Assembly: GCA_026393755.1 (NCBI GenBank) | Contig: JAPKZO010000040.1 | Span: 313,524 to 377,523, forward strand | DNA from: Acidobacteriota bacterium | Lineage (GTDB): Bacteria > Acidobacteriota > Vicinamibacteria > Vicinamibacterales > JAKQTR01 | Length of the DNA stretch: 64,000 nt | Direction: 5' to 3' | Shown: positions 35,016 through 44,900 of the stretch, piece by piece | Position numbering within the stretch: the stretch's first letter is position 1 | Layout: every line of letters begins with the position of its first letter | Translations under genes and position numbers: made by a program | The notes under the pieces: model-generated | What the model was told of the DNA's origin: nothing | Databases searched by the model: none | Seen by the model: only the letters and a program-made list of their open reading frames with translations

Positions 35016-36296
35016 CTACGCGCGCGGCACGACCTTACGCTTCCTGTTGGCGAACTCTGGCGCTTCGCGCACGCAGGTGCCAAGAATCCCGAATGACTTC
35101 CCGAAAGCGCGTGCGCCCATTCTCGGCACTTCGGCCGGGGCGGTGCCAACGTCAGGATAGCCGTCCGCATTGGCCTTCACGCTCGCGGTTTCCCAGTTCT
35201 GGAACAGGCGCCCCCACTCGCTCGACAACACGTCCTTCATCATCCGGTCCGCGTTCATCGGGTACCAGAAGCTGTCGTGGTACATGACGCTGGCGATGTA
35301 GGCCCACGGCGCGAGCACGGTCTTGAGGCTCCACTCGATCGGCTTTTTGAGCGGGCCCCAGTAGATCAGTTGCTGCATTCTCGACGCGAACGTCATCTTC
35401 TTGAACGGCCCGACAAAGTGCCAGTTCTCGGCGGCCGCCGACTGGTCGCCGACGATCTCGATGTCGCGCGGATCCCCGCATCCCAGCCCCGCCTCGTGCG
35501 CCAGACGGATGAACTTGATCGACATCGGGTCGATGCCCATCAGCTTTGCCGCCACGGCGTCGATGGCCACCTGATCGGCGCTCGCCAGGATCACGTTCTT
35601 CACCTGCGGCATCATGCAGCGCGGTCCGGGGCCATCGCCCGCGAAGGTACCGTCCATGACGGCGAACACGCCTCGATGGATCTTCTGCTGGATCATCAGC
35701 AGGTCCACGAGCGTCTCGTGGATCACCGGGTGCGTCCAGTGCCGCCGCTCGTTCAGCAGTCCGCCAAACGCATTCTTCATGGCGCCGGTCGTCGTCGTGA
35801 AGACGTGCGTCTTGACGGTCGGCAGGTGGATGATGTTCTCGCCGATGAAGCGCCGCGGAATCATGAATCCCTGCGGGTACACCTCGTTGAGACAGAGGAA
35901 CTTCTTCGTCAAGTCGCCGACGGCGTCTTTGATCCCAATCCACTCCTCGCCCTCGTAGAGGTGGACGTTTCTCAACCCGTGCGCCTCGACGACGTTGACC
36001 TGCTTGTTCTCACGCTCGCCGAGATGCGCGTCGATGACCACGGTGCGGTTGTGGCACGCGTGGACCAGCGCCGAATCGTACCCGTCGGTCTTGAGCGCAC
36101 GGATGACGCCATCCAGCTGCCACGGCACGGTTGAGCTGCCGGGAAAAAAGAAGTGCCAGGAGATGTTGACCTTGAGCGCCGTGTCCGCGTCTTTCGCGAT
36201 GACGTCCTGGTACCGGGCCAGGTTCATCAGGTCGTGGTAATCCCTCAGGACGGTCCCCGGGCGCGTACGCAGGATGGCAACAGTGGACTTGGCCAT
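35016..36296 (-). CDS. DUF362-family protein
   Basis: This 426-residue soluble protein belongs to the DUF362 family (KVNISWHFFFPGSSTVPWQLDGVIRALKTDGYDSALVHAC; HLPTVKTHVFTTTTGAMKNAFGG; VILASADQVAIDAVAAKLMGIDP). In some members this domain is joined to a 4Fe-4S ferredoxin module, but no CxxCxxC cluster is present here. CAGGAACTC before the ATG serves as ribosome-binding site and TAGAAT lies near 36325. The exact function is unknown. It is not obviously linked to its neighbours: the POT-like gene is convergent and hsdM divergent. Confidence 0.85.
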   Translation of the reverse strand: MAKSTVAILRTRPGTVLRDYHDLMNLARYQDVIAKDADTALKVNISWHFFFPGSSTVPWQLDGVIRALKTDGYDSALVHACHNRTVVIDAHLGERENKQVNVVEAHGLRNVHLYEGEEWIGIKDAVGDLTKKFLCLNEVYPQGFMIPRRFIGENIIHLPTVKTHVFTTTTGAMKNAFGGLLNERRHWTHPVIHETLVDLLMIQQKIHRGVFAVMDGTFAGDGPGPRCMMPQVKNVILASADQVAIDAVAAKLMGIDPMSIKFIRLAHEAGLGCGDPRDIEIVGDQSAAAENWHFVGPFKKMTFASRMQQLIYWGPLKKPIEWSLKTVLAPWAYIASVMYHDSFWYPMNADRMMKDVLSSEWGRLFQNWETASVKANADGYPDVGTAPAEVPRMGARAFGKSFGILGTCVREAPEFANRKRKVVPRA

Positions 36297-36439
36297 GAAG
36301 AGTTCCTGAAGTTTCTATTCTAGACCGGATTGGAGAGACCAGGCTTCGGCGGCTGTCTGTCCGGTTGATCCGGTTCCAGTGCTAAGATTCGCCCGTCGTC
36401 ACGCCCCGACCGTTGCGGGAGAACTGAGCGAAAGCGAGC

Positions 36440-38758
36440 ATGGATCAGACCACGCACAACAGAATCGTCTCATTCGTCTGGGGCATTGCCGACGATGTGC
36501 TCCGAGACCTGTTCAAGCGCGGCAAGTACCCGGACGTGATTCTCCCGATGTGCGTGATCCGGCGCATGGACGCCGTTCTCGAGCCGACGAAGAAGGCGGT
36601 TATCGAGACCAAGAAGATGCTGGACGAGGCCGGCATCACCGAGCAACGGGCCGCGCTCGCCGACGCCGCTCGACAGGCGTTCTACAACACGTCGCGATTT
36701 ACGCTACGTGACCTCAAGTCCAGGGGCAGCCAGCAGCAATTGCTCGCCGACTTCGAGGACTACCTCAACGGCTTCTCGCAGAACGTCCAGGATATCCTCG
36801 ACAACTTCAAGTTCCGGAACCAGTTGTCGACCCTGTCCAAGGCCGACGCCATCGGCACTTTGATCAATAAGTTCCTGGACCCCGAGATCGACCTGTCTCC
36901 GGCGGGCATCGACAACCACGCTATGGGAACAATCTTCGAAGAACTTGTCCGCAAGTTCAACGAGGAGAACAACGAGGAGGCCGGCGAGCACTGGACGCCG
37001 CGCGACGCGGTCCGCCTGATGGCCAACCTCGTGTTCCTGCCGATCGAGGCTCAGCTCAAGTCCGGTTCGTACCTGCTCTACGACTGCGCGTGCGGCACGG
37101 GCGGGATGCTGACAGTGGCCGAGGAGACGCTGAAAAGCGTTGCTGCGACGCACGGTCTTCAGATTGACAGCCACCTGTACGGCCAGGAAATCAACCCTGA
37201 GACGTACGCTGTCTGCAAGGCCGACATGCTGCTGAAAGGCGAGGGCGAACGAGCCGACCGCATCGTCGGCGGCGCGGAATGGTCCACGCTTTCGCACGAC
37301 GCCTTCCCGGCGCAGGAGTTCGACTTCATGCTGGCGAACCCGCCCTACGGGAAGAGCTGGAAGAAGGACTTGGAGTCGATGGGCGGCAAAGACGGGATGC
37401 GCGACCCGCGCTTCAGGGTGATACACGCAGGCGAAGAGTTGTCGCTGGTGACGAGGTCCAGCGATGGTCAGATGCTGTTTCTCGCCAACATGGCGTCGAA
37501 GATGAACGACCGCTCGACGCTCGGCAGCCGCATCGCGGAGGTTCACAACGGCAGTTCGCTTTTCACCGGCGACGCCGGGCAGGGCGAGAGCAACATCCGG
37601 CGCTGGCTCATCGAGAACGACTGGCTCGAAGCCATCGTCGCCCTGCCGCTCAACCTCTTCTACAACACCGGCATCGCCACTTACATCTGGGTGTTGTCGA
37701 ACAAGAAGGCCGCGCACCGCCAGGGCAAGGTGCAGCTCATCGACGCAACCCAATGGTTCAAGCCCTTGCGTAAGAACCTCGGCAAGAAGAACTGCGAGCT
37801 CGCGCCCGAAGACATCGAGCGCATCAGCCGGACGTTTCTTGATTTCACTGAAACGCCCGAGTCGAAGATCTTCCCGAACGCCGCGTTCGGGTATTGGAAG
37901 GTAACGGTTGAACGGCCGCTTCGGTTGCACAGCCAGCTTTCTCTCAAGGCCATCGAGACGCTGCGCTTCACGTCAGGTGACGAGGAGATTCGCGCCACGC
38001 TCTATGAGGAGTTCGGCGACGACCTTTTCGCGAACTTCGAGGAGATCTCCGCGGCGTTGGAGAAGCGCCTCGCCGAGTGGGATGACGACGGGGAAGAGGC
38101 CGAAGACGAGGGCGGCGAGGCGAAGAAGGGCCTACCAGAGAAGCAGAAGAGGAAGCTGCTCGATTCCCGGACGTGGGAGCGAGACGGCCGCCTTGTCCGG
38201 TCCGCCCTGGAGTTGCGCGCGGCTCTCGGCGACACCCTCTTCGAGGATCACAACGTCTTCCAAGACCAGGTGGATGCGGCACTGACCGCGGCGGATATCA
38301 AGCTGCCGGCAGCGGACCTGAAGCAGATCATGAAGGGGGTCAGCTGGCGTGTTGAGACGGCGCCGCCGGTCATCGCGAAGGTTCACACATTCAGCAAGCG
38401 TGGGAGGACCACTTCCGTACAGGCCGATCCGCTTCGCGGCTTGTTCGAGGCGATGGTCAACGGCAAGCCCGCCATCGTCGAATTCGAGCCTGATTCCGAC
38501 CTGCGGGATACGGAGCAGATTCCGCTGTTGGAGGACGGCGGCATCGAGGCCTTCATCCGGCGGGAAGTGCTGCCCTACACACCCGACGCGTGGATCAAAG
38601 ACGACGCCACCAAGTTCGGCTACGAAATCAGCTTCACCCGCCACTTCTACACGCCGCAGCCGTTGCGCACGCTCGAGGAAATCAGCGCCGACATTCTCGC
38701 CATCGAGCGCGACGCCGAGGGGTTGCTGGATGGATTGCTGAAGGGCGGCGAAAGGTGA
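36440..38758 (+). CDS. hsdM: Type I restriction-modification DNA methyltransferase subunit HsdM
   Basis: This 772-residue N6-adenine methyltransferase protects host DNA together with HsdS. The HsdM N-terminal helical domain covers about residues 5-145 (IVSFVWGIADDVLRDLFKRGKYPDVILPM). The SAM motif CACGTGGML is near 215 and the catalytic NPPY is near 300 (FMLANPPYGKSW). A longer C-terminal region (about 480-770) has an acidic stretch (WDDDGEEAEDEGGEAKKG). It is the first gene of the RM locus. Its stop overlaps the start of the DUF1016 gene (GTGA). No phase-variable repeat is seen. Confidence 0.95.
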   Translation: MDQTTHNRIVSFVWGIADDVLRDLFKRGKYPDVILPMCVIRRMDAVLEPTKKAVIETKKMLDEAGITEQRAALADAARQAFYNTSRFTLRDLKSRGSQQQLLADFEDYLNGFSQNVQDILDNFKFRNQLSTLSKADAIGTLINKFLDPEIDLSPAGIDNHAMGTIFEELVRKFNEENNEEAGEHWTPRDAVRLMANLVFLPIEAQLKSGSYLLYDCACGTGGMLTVAEETLKSVAATHGLQIDSHLYGQEINPETYAVCKADMLLKGEGERADRIVGGAEWSTLSHDAFPAQEFDFMLANPPYGKSWKKDLESMGGKDGMRDPRFRVIHAGEELSLVTRSSDGQMLFLANMASKMNDRSTLGSRIAEVHNGSSLFTGDAGQGESNIRRWLIENDWLEAIVALPLNLFYNTGIATYIWVLSNKKAAHRQGKVQLIDATQWFKPLRKNLGKKNCELAPEDIERISRTFLDFTETPESKIFPNAAFGYWKVTVERPLRLHSQLSLKAIETLRFTSGDEEIRATLYEEFGDDLFANFEEISAALEKRLAEWDDDGEEAEDEGGEAKKGLPEKQKRKLLDSRTWERDGRLVRSALELRAALGDTLFEDHNVFQDQVDAALTAADIKLPAADLKQIMKGVSWRVETAPPVIAKVHTFSKRGRTTSVQADPLRGLFEAMVNGKPAIVEFEPDSDLRDTEQIPLLEDGGIEAFIRREVLPYTPDAWIKDDATKFGYEISFTRHFYTPQPLRTLEEISADILAIERDAEGLLDGLLKGGER

Positions 38759-39846
38759 AGACGAAGAAGCCCGCCCGGAAAACCAAGACCACCCCAGCCA
38801 GGCGCGTGGTCGCAGCGCCAATTGAATCCAGCTTCGCGGAGGTCGTCAGCCTCATCGAGCAGGCGCGAAGGCGCGCCTATCAGGCGGTCAACACGGAGCT
38901 GGTGGGTCTGTACTGGACAATCGGCAAGTACATCAGCGGGAAACTCGCGACGGCAGAATGGGGCGAAGGCGTCGTCGACCACCTGGCGCAGCATCTCTTT
39001 GTGGCACTGCCGGGGCTACGCGGCTTTACCCGACGGAATCTCTTTCGAATGCGTCAGTTCTATGAGACCTACGCCGGCGATGAAAAAGTGACACCACTGG
39101 TGACACAATTGCCATGGACTCAGAACCTCGTCATTCTCATGCAGTCCAAGCGGCCAGAAGAGCGGGAGTTCTACCTGCGCATGGCCATACAGGAGCGATG
39201 GGGAAAGCGAGAACTGGAACGGCAATTCCGTCAAGCCCTTTTCGAGCGCACCGTCGTACATCCCCCACGAGTGTCACCGGCAGCGAGGCAGATTCACGGC
39301 GACGCCGTTGGCAGTGCCTTCAAGGACGCCTATTTCGTTGAGTTTCTGGATCTACCGAGGGTGCACACGGAGAGCGATCTGCATCGGGGCCTGCTGGCGC
39401 AGCTCAAGGAGTTTCTCGGCGAACTTGGGCGCGACTTCTGTTTCGTTGGCTCAGAATACCCGGTGCAAGTTGGCGGGCGTGACTTCGCGCTCGATCTATT
39501 GTTCTTCCATCGCGCACTCAACTGCCTGGTGGCGATCGAACTGAAGGTGGACCGCTTCGAGCCGGAGTATTTGGGTAAGCTGGAGTTCTACCTTGAGGCC
39601 CTCGACCGCGACCACCGAAAGCCTCATGAGAACCCGGCGATCGGAATGCTGCTATGCGCCTCAAAGGACAGCGAGGTGGTCGAGTACGCCCTCAGTCGTT
39701 CGCTCTCACCCGCGCTCGTGGCTGAGTACCGCACCCAACTGCCTGACAAGAACGTGCTCGCCGCCAAACTACACGAGTTCTATGCGCTCAACGCGCCGGA
39801 GCCGGCAGCAGAAGAGCCAACCCGGCAGAACAGACAGCGAGGCTGA
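38755..39846 (+). CDS. DUF1016/YhcG-type PD-(D/E)XK nuclease-domain protein
   Basis: This 363-residue protein of the YhcG family starts with a Lys/Arg-rich leader. The N-terminal DUF1016_N helical domain is at about residues 22-165 (VSLIEQARRRAYQAVNTELVGLYWTIGKYIS; NLFRMRQFYETY; ERWGKRELERQ). A PDDEXK nuclease-like fold is at about 185-335, with the metal-site pattern FALDLLFFHRALNCLVAIELK (Asp then E-x-K) near 248. I start it at the GTG at 38755 (GTGA overlap with hsdM, GGCGGCGAAAG upstream). YhcG proteins are common in type I RM and other defence loci and are proposed to process or protect DNA; their role inside the locus is not settled. Confidence 0.9.
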   Translation: MKTKKPARKTKTTPARRVVAAPIESSFAEVVSLIEQARRRAYQAVNTELVGLYWTIGKYISGKLATAEWGEGVVDHLAQHLFVALPGLRGFTRRNLFRMRQFYETYAGDEKVTPLVTQLPWTQNLVILMQSKRPEEREFYLRMAIQERWGKRELERQFRQALFERTVVHPPRVSPAARQIHGDAVGSAFKDAYFVEFLDLPRVHTESDLHRGLLAQLKEFLGELGRDFCFVGSEYPVQVGGRDFALDLLFFHRALNCLVAIELKVDRFEPEYLGKLEFYLEALDRDHRKPHENPAIGMLLCASKDSEVVEYALSRSLSPALVAEYRTQLPDKNVLAAKLHEFYALNAPEPAAEEPTRQNRQRG

Positions 39847-39848
39847 GG

Positions 39849-40280
39849 GTGACGGCGTCCCTCGAGTTTGTCCGATTCGCGCAGGCCGCTCGCCACACGC
39901 GGTTACTCTCCGCGTTGACGAGGCATCCCGGTGGGAAGTTCGGCTGCGGTTCCGCCGCCTCCAGTTTCCGTAGCCGACCGCTGCCTCGCTGGTCGGACGG
40001 AAATTGTGACGCACGGCGCCATGAATGGGGTCGGACATACTACCACTTGCCGCCGCAGATAGAAGATGCCTGCGCCCAGGTAGCTACAGAGCACGATGAA
40101 CCGAACCTCAAGCTCGTGCAGACATCATTCTCGGTTGTTCCAAATGTGAACGCTGTGCGTTCAGAATTCGGCTCGACCGGCGACCGCTTCGAGCGTCGCG
40201 CCGAACTCGTCCGCGAACAATTGATGATCGCCGATCGGACCGACCGCCTCAGGGGCACTGACGAGAGCGTCAAGCCATGA
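39849..40280 (+). CDS. Hypothetical ORF (143 residues) between DUF1016 and hsdS
   Basis: This frame begins GTG at 39849, two bases after the preceding stop and close behind GAGGCTGAGG. It ends with an ATGA overlap on the hsdS start, so it fits the operon exactly. Against it, the first half is Arg/Ser-rich without structure and runs through a GGGGTCGGAC-type repeat half near 40023. The second half (EDACAQVATEHDEPNLKLV..., FERRAELVREQLMIADRTDRLRG) looks more protein-like. It may be a remnant of a larger gene rebuilt by a repeat insertion. I do not recognise a family, and otherwise this 430-base stretch holds no other feature. Confidence 0.35.
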   Translation: MTASLEFVRFAQAARHTRLLSALTRHPGGKFGCGSAASSFRSRPLPRWSDGNCDARRHEWGRTYYHLPPQIEDACAQVATEHDEPNLKLVQTSFSVVPNVNAVRSEFGSTGDRFERRAELVREQLMIADRTDRLRGTDESVKP

Positions 40281-41707
40281 TCGCCGACCTCAAGCCGTAC
40301 CCGGAATACAAGGAGTCGGGACTGCCGTGGCTCGGCCGGGTGCCCAGACACTGGCAGCCGATGCGCCTGAAACGAATCCTGCGGCCCATCGACCAACGTT
40401 CGTCGACCGGACTTGAGACACTGCTGTCATTACGGCGCGACCACGGAATCGTCGTCTATGCGGAGCACTTCTCAAGGCCACCGCAAGGGGCCACCACGAT
40501 CGGATTCAAGCTGGTTCGGGTGGGCCAACTCGTGGTCAATCGTCTGCAAGCAAATAACGGCCTGATTTTCAATTCCAGCCTTGGTGGCCTCGTCAGTCCC
40601 GACTACTCAGTGTTTGAACCGAGAGTTCCAATATCGATGGACTACCTGGGGGCGTTGCTGCGGATTGCGCCGTATCGCGACTACTTTCGACGCGAATCGA
40701 CTGGCCTCGGAACCGGGAGCGCCGGGTTCCTTAGGCTGTACGACAACAGCTTTCTCGCCACGATGGTCGCAACACCGCCACTTCCGGAGCAGGCCGCGAT
40801 CGTGCGGTTTCTGGGCTGGGCGAACGGCCGGCTGGATCGGGCAGTCCGAGCGAAGCGCAAGGTGATTGCACTGCTCGCCGAACAGAAGCAGGCCATCATC
40901 CACCGCTCGGTCACCCGCGGGCTGGACCCCTCCGTACCGCTCAAATCGTCCGGCATTCCCTGGATTGGCGACATTCCACGGCATTGGGAGACCATCAGTC
41001 TCCGAATGCGGTATTCGGTTGAACTAGGGAAGATGCTGGATGGAGGACGGAATCTCGGCCGCTATCCGGTCTCGTATCTGAGGAACCGGGATGTGCAATG
41101 GGACAGAGTCGTGGTCGATCACCTGCCAACGATGGATATTCCGCCTGCGGAGTATTCACGCTACACGCTACAAAGAGGTGATCTACTGGTTTGCGAAGGT
41201 GGGCAGGTCGGACGCTGCGCATTCTGGAACGGGCAACTACCATTATGCGGATTTCAGAAGGCCCTTCACCGCATTCGCAGCCTTGACGTCAATCGTGACT
41301 ATCCCCGCTACCTCTTCTACCAATTGCAGGTCGCGGCCACGCGCGGGGTATTTTCCGCCGACGGCAACGAGAACACTATCGCCCATCTGACCTCCGAGAA
41401 GCTCCGGCGGCACCGTCTCGCTTTTCCACCATCCTCCGAGCAGAGAGCCATTGCGGATTGCTTGGACGTCGAATTGAGGCAGTTCCAGCAAACGATTTCC
41501 CGCCTCAGCCGCGAGATCGACCTTCTGCGCGAGTACCGCACTCGGCTCATTGCTGACGTTGTGACCGGCAAACTCGACGTGCGCGAGGCAGCGGCGCGAC
41601 TGCCAGAAGAACCTGAATCCGATGCCGCCGCCACCGTGCTCGGCGCCGACGATGCAGACGGCTTGAGTGACGACACCGAGCCAACCGACGAGGAGGCGAC
41701 TGGTTGA
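40277..41707 (+). CDS. hsdS: Type I restriction-modification specificity subunit HsdS
   Basis: This 476-residue subunit determines the recognition sequence through two target-recognition domains. The internal duplication is clear: SGLPWLGRVPRHW (about residue 14) and SGIPWIGDIPRHW (about 225) start the two halves, and PPLPEQAAIVRFL (about 170) and PPSSEQRAIADCL (about 383) end each recognition domain before the conserved coiled-coil helices. The C-terminal tail is acidic and low-complexity (about 440-476). The ATG overlaps the preceding ORF's stop. The bipartite target cannot be predicted by eye. Confidence 0.93.
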   Translation: MIADLKPYPEYKESGLPWLGRVPRHWQPMRLKRILRPIDQRSSTGLETLLSLRRDHGIVVYAEHFSRPPQGATTIGFKLVRVGQLVVNRLQANNGLIFNSSLGGLVSPDYSVFEPRVPISMDYLGALLRIAPYRDYFRRESTGLGTGSAGFLRLYDNSFLATMVATPPLPEQAAIVRFLGWANGRLDRAVRAKRKVIALLAEQKQAIIHRSVTRGLDPSVPLKSSGIPWIGDIPRHWETISLRMRYSVELGKMLDGGRNLGRYPVSYLRNRDVQWDRVVVDHLPTMDIPPAEYSRYTLQRGDLLVCEGGQVGRCAFWNGQLPLCGFQKALHRIRSLDVNRDYPRYLFYQLQVAATRGVFSADGNENTIAHLTSEKLRRHRLAFPPSSEQRAIADCLDVELRQFQQTISRLSREIDLLREYRTRLIADVVTGKLDVREAAARLPEEPESDAAATVLGADDADGLSDDTEPTDEEATG

Positions 41708-41803
41708 CGGCGGCTGTCCTCGCGTGTAACAAAGCGAGAAACCATGACTGAACCCGACCCGCACCGAGCAATGTCGCTGCAAGTACTGGCAGCTCAGAGG
41801 ATT

Positions 41804-41848
41804 GGGCTTTGTTTAGACGGCTTACGATTCCGAGGCTTAACAAAGCCC
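41804..41848. repeat. Inverted repeat GGGCTTTGTT in the hsdS-hsdR gap
   Basis: The perfect 10-base arms gggctttgtt (41804-41813) and aacaaagccc (41839-41848) are separated by 25 bases. A further taacaaagc lies at about 41726 and aacaaag at 41850. This 243-base gap is visibly more AT-rich than the flanking genes. It could be an operator for hsdR or the relic of an insertion. Confidence 0.5.
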
Positions 41849-41950
41849 CAAACAAAGGGACAATAGAGCCGCGGTCGTTGTTAACGCCAGTGAATGCAAG
41901 GGTTTGTGGGGTTGCCTGTTGGTTGATCGGTAATTGATGGAAGCCGCACT

Positions 41951-44900
41951 ATGACCACCGATACGAGCGAGAAGGGCCTCGAAACTCTCATCATGCGCCA
42001 CATGACCGGCACGGATGGCCTTCCAGTCACTGCGTCGGATGTCGTGGCCGAGACACCTTCGCCCTACGGCGGCACTGGCTACCTGGCGGGTCAACCCACG
42101 GACTTCGACCGCAGCCACGCTCTGGACGTGGTGCAACTCTTCGAGTTCCTGCGCGCCACGCAACTCAGTGCCTTCAAGAAGCTGTCATTAGCCGGCGCCG
42201 ATAACCCGAATGACATCAACCGACTCAAGTTCCTCGCTCGCGTCTCCTCCGAGATTGGCAAGCGCGGCGTCATCAACATCCTGCGCAAAGGCGTGGATCA
42301 CGGGCCGGTTCATGTCGACCTCTTTTATGGCACGCCGTCGGAAGGCAACGAGAAGGCAGCGGCGCTCCACGCCCAGAACCGCTTCTCGGTCACGCGGCAG
42401 CTCGCCTACTCCACCGACCAGACGCGCCGCGCGCTCGATCTGTGTGTGTTCATCAACGGCCTGCCGATCGCCACCTTCGAGCTGAAGAATAGCCTCACCA
42501 AGCAAACGGTTGAAGATGCGGTCGAGCAGTACCGCCGCGACCGCGACCCGCGCGAAAAGCTCTTCGAGTTCGGCCGCTGCGTGGTCCACTTGGCCGTGGA
42601 CGACAGCGAGGTGCGAATGTGCCCCGAGCTCAAGGGCAAGGCCTCGTGGTTTCTGCCGTTCAACAAGGGCTGCAACGACGGCGCCGGCAATCCGCCCAAC
42701 CCGCTCGGCCTCAAGACCAGCTACCTCTGGATGAATGTCCTCACGCCTACGGGCCTGACCGATATCCTCGAGAACTACGCCCAGATCGTGGAGACCAAGA
42801 ACTACAAGACGGGCAGGAAGACACGCAGCCAGGTCTTCCCGCGCTACCACCAACTCGATGTCGTGCGGGAGGCTTTGGCTGACGTGCGAATGGAGGGCGC
42901 TGGTAAACGCTACCTCATCCAGCACTCAGCCGGCAGCGGTAAGTCGAATTCGATTGCCTGGCTTGCGCATCAACTTGTCGGCGTCAAACGCAACGGCATA
43001 GAAGTGTTCGATTCGGTGATTGTCGTCACCGACAGGCGCATCCTCGACGATCAGATCCAACGGACCATCAAACAGTTCATGCAGGTCGGTGCCACGGTGG
43101 GCCACGCCGAGCATTCAGGCGATCTCCGCAAGTTCATCGAGCAACGCAAGAAGATCATCGTCTCGACGGTGCAGAAGTTCCCCTTCATCCTCGACGAAAT
43201 CGCCACTGAGGCCGGAAAGACCTTCGCCATCGTCATCGATGAGGCGCATTCGAGCCAGGGCGGCAAGACGACGGCAGCCATGAGCAAGGCGCTGGGCGAC
43301 GCGACCGAGGAGGAGCGGGCGGAGGCGGATCCCGAAGACGCGGTGAACGACGCGCTCGAGCAGCGCATGGCGGCCCGCAAGATGCTGACCAACGCCAGTT
43401 ACTTCGCCTTTACCGCCACGCCAAAGAACAAGACGCTGGAGATGTTCGGTGAGGCGCTGCCGCCGGATGGGGACGGCAAGGTCAAGCACCGGCCGTTTCA
43501 CAGCTATACGATGAAGCAGGCGGTCGAGGAGCGATTCATCCTTGACGTGCTTAAGTGCTACACACCGGTCGAGAGTTACTACAAGCTCGTCAAGAAGGTC
43601 GAGGACGATCCGGAATTCGACGCGAAGAAAGCCAACAAGAAGCTCCGCAGGTACGTCGAGAGCCACGACCACGCGATCCGGCGCAAGGCGGAGATCATGG
43701 GTGACCATTTCCACGATCACGTGCTGGCGGCCGGCAAGATTGGCGGGCAGGCGCGAGCGATGGTGGTGACGAGCGGTGTCGAGCGCGCGATCCAGTACTT
43801 CCACGCGTTCAAGACCTATCTTGAGGAGCGAAAGAGCCCACACAGGGCCATCGTCGCCTTTTCTGGCGAGTACGAGTACGCCGGGGCCAAGGTCAGCGAG
43901 TCGTCGCTGAACGGTTTTCCGAGTCGCGAGATAGCGGAGAAGATCCAGACCGACCCCTACCGTTTCCTGGTTTGCGCCGAGAAGTTCCAGACCGGTTACG
44001 ACGAGCCTCTATTGCACACGATGTACGTGGACAAGCCGCTCGCCGGCATCCAGGCCGTCCAGACGCTCTCGCGCCTCAACCGCGCGCATCCGCAGAAGCA
44101 CGACTGCTTCGTCCTCGACTTCCAGAACAATGCCGAGACGATTACGTTTGCGTTCCAGGACTACTACCGCACGACGCTGCTCAGCGAGGAGACGGACCCC
44201 AACAAGCTGCACGACCTGAAGGCGGCGCTGGACAGCGCCCAGGTGTATTCGGCGGAGCACGTGCAGCAGTTGGTGGAGTTGTTCCTCGGGGGAGCAGAAC
44301 GGGACAGGCTCGATCCGATTCTTGACGCGTGTGTCGCCGTTTACAAGGTGCGACTGGACGAGGACCAGCAGGTGGAATTCAAGGGCAAGGCAAAGGCCTT
44401 TTGCCGCACGTATGACTTTCTGGCCTCGGTCATGCCTTATTCAAATAGCGCATGGGAGAAGCTCTCGATCCTGCTCAATCTGCTCACTCCCAAGCTGCCC
44501 GCGCCGAAGGAGGAGGATCTCTCCAGGGGTATTCTCGAAGCGATCAACATGGACAGTTACCGCGTTGAGAAGAAGGAGGTCATGAAGATCGCATTGGCGG
44601 ATGATGATGCCGAGATCGACCCAGTGCCAGCGGATGCTGGCGGCCACAAGCCCCAGCCAGAGTTGGACCGGCTGAGTCGTATCCTCGAATCGTTCAACCA
44701 ACAGTTCGGCACCCTCTTCACGGATGCCGATCGGGTCGCCCGCCGGATCCGCGACGACATCGCACCCAAAGTGGCTGCCGACCAGGCCTATCAGAACGCC
44801 AAGGAAAACACGCCACACACGGCGCGGATGGCCCACGATCAGGCACTGGGCAGGGTTATGCAGCTCTTGCTCAAGGACGACACACAGGTCTATAAGCAGT

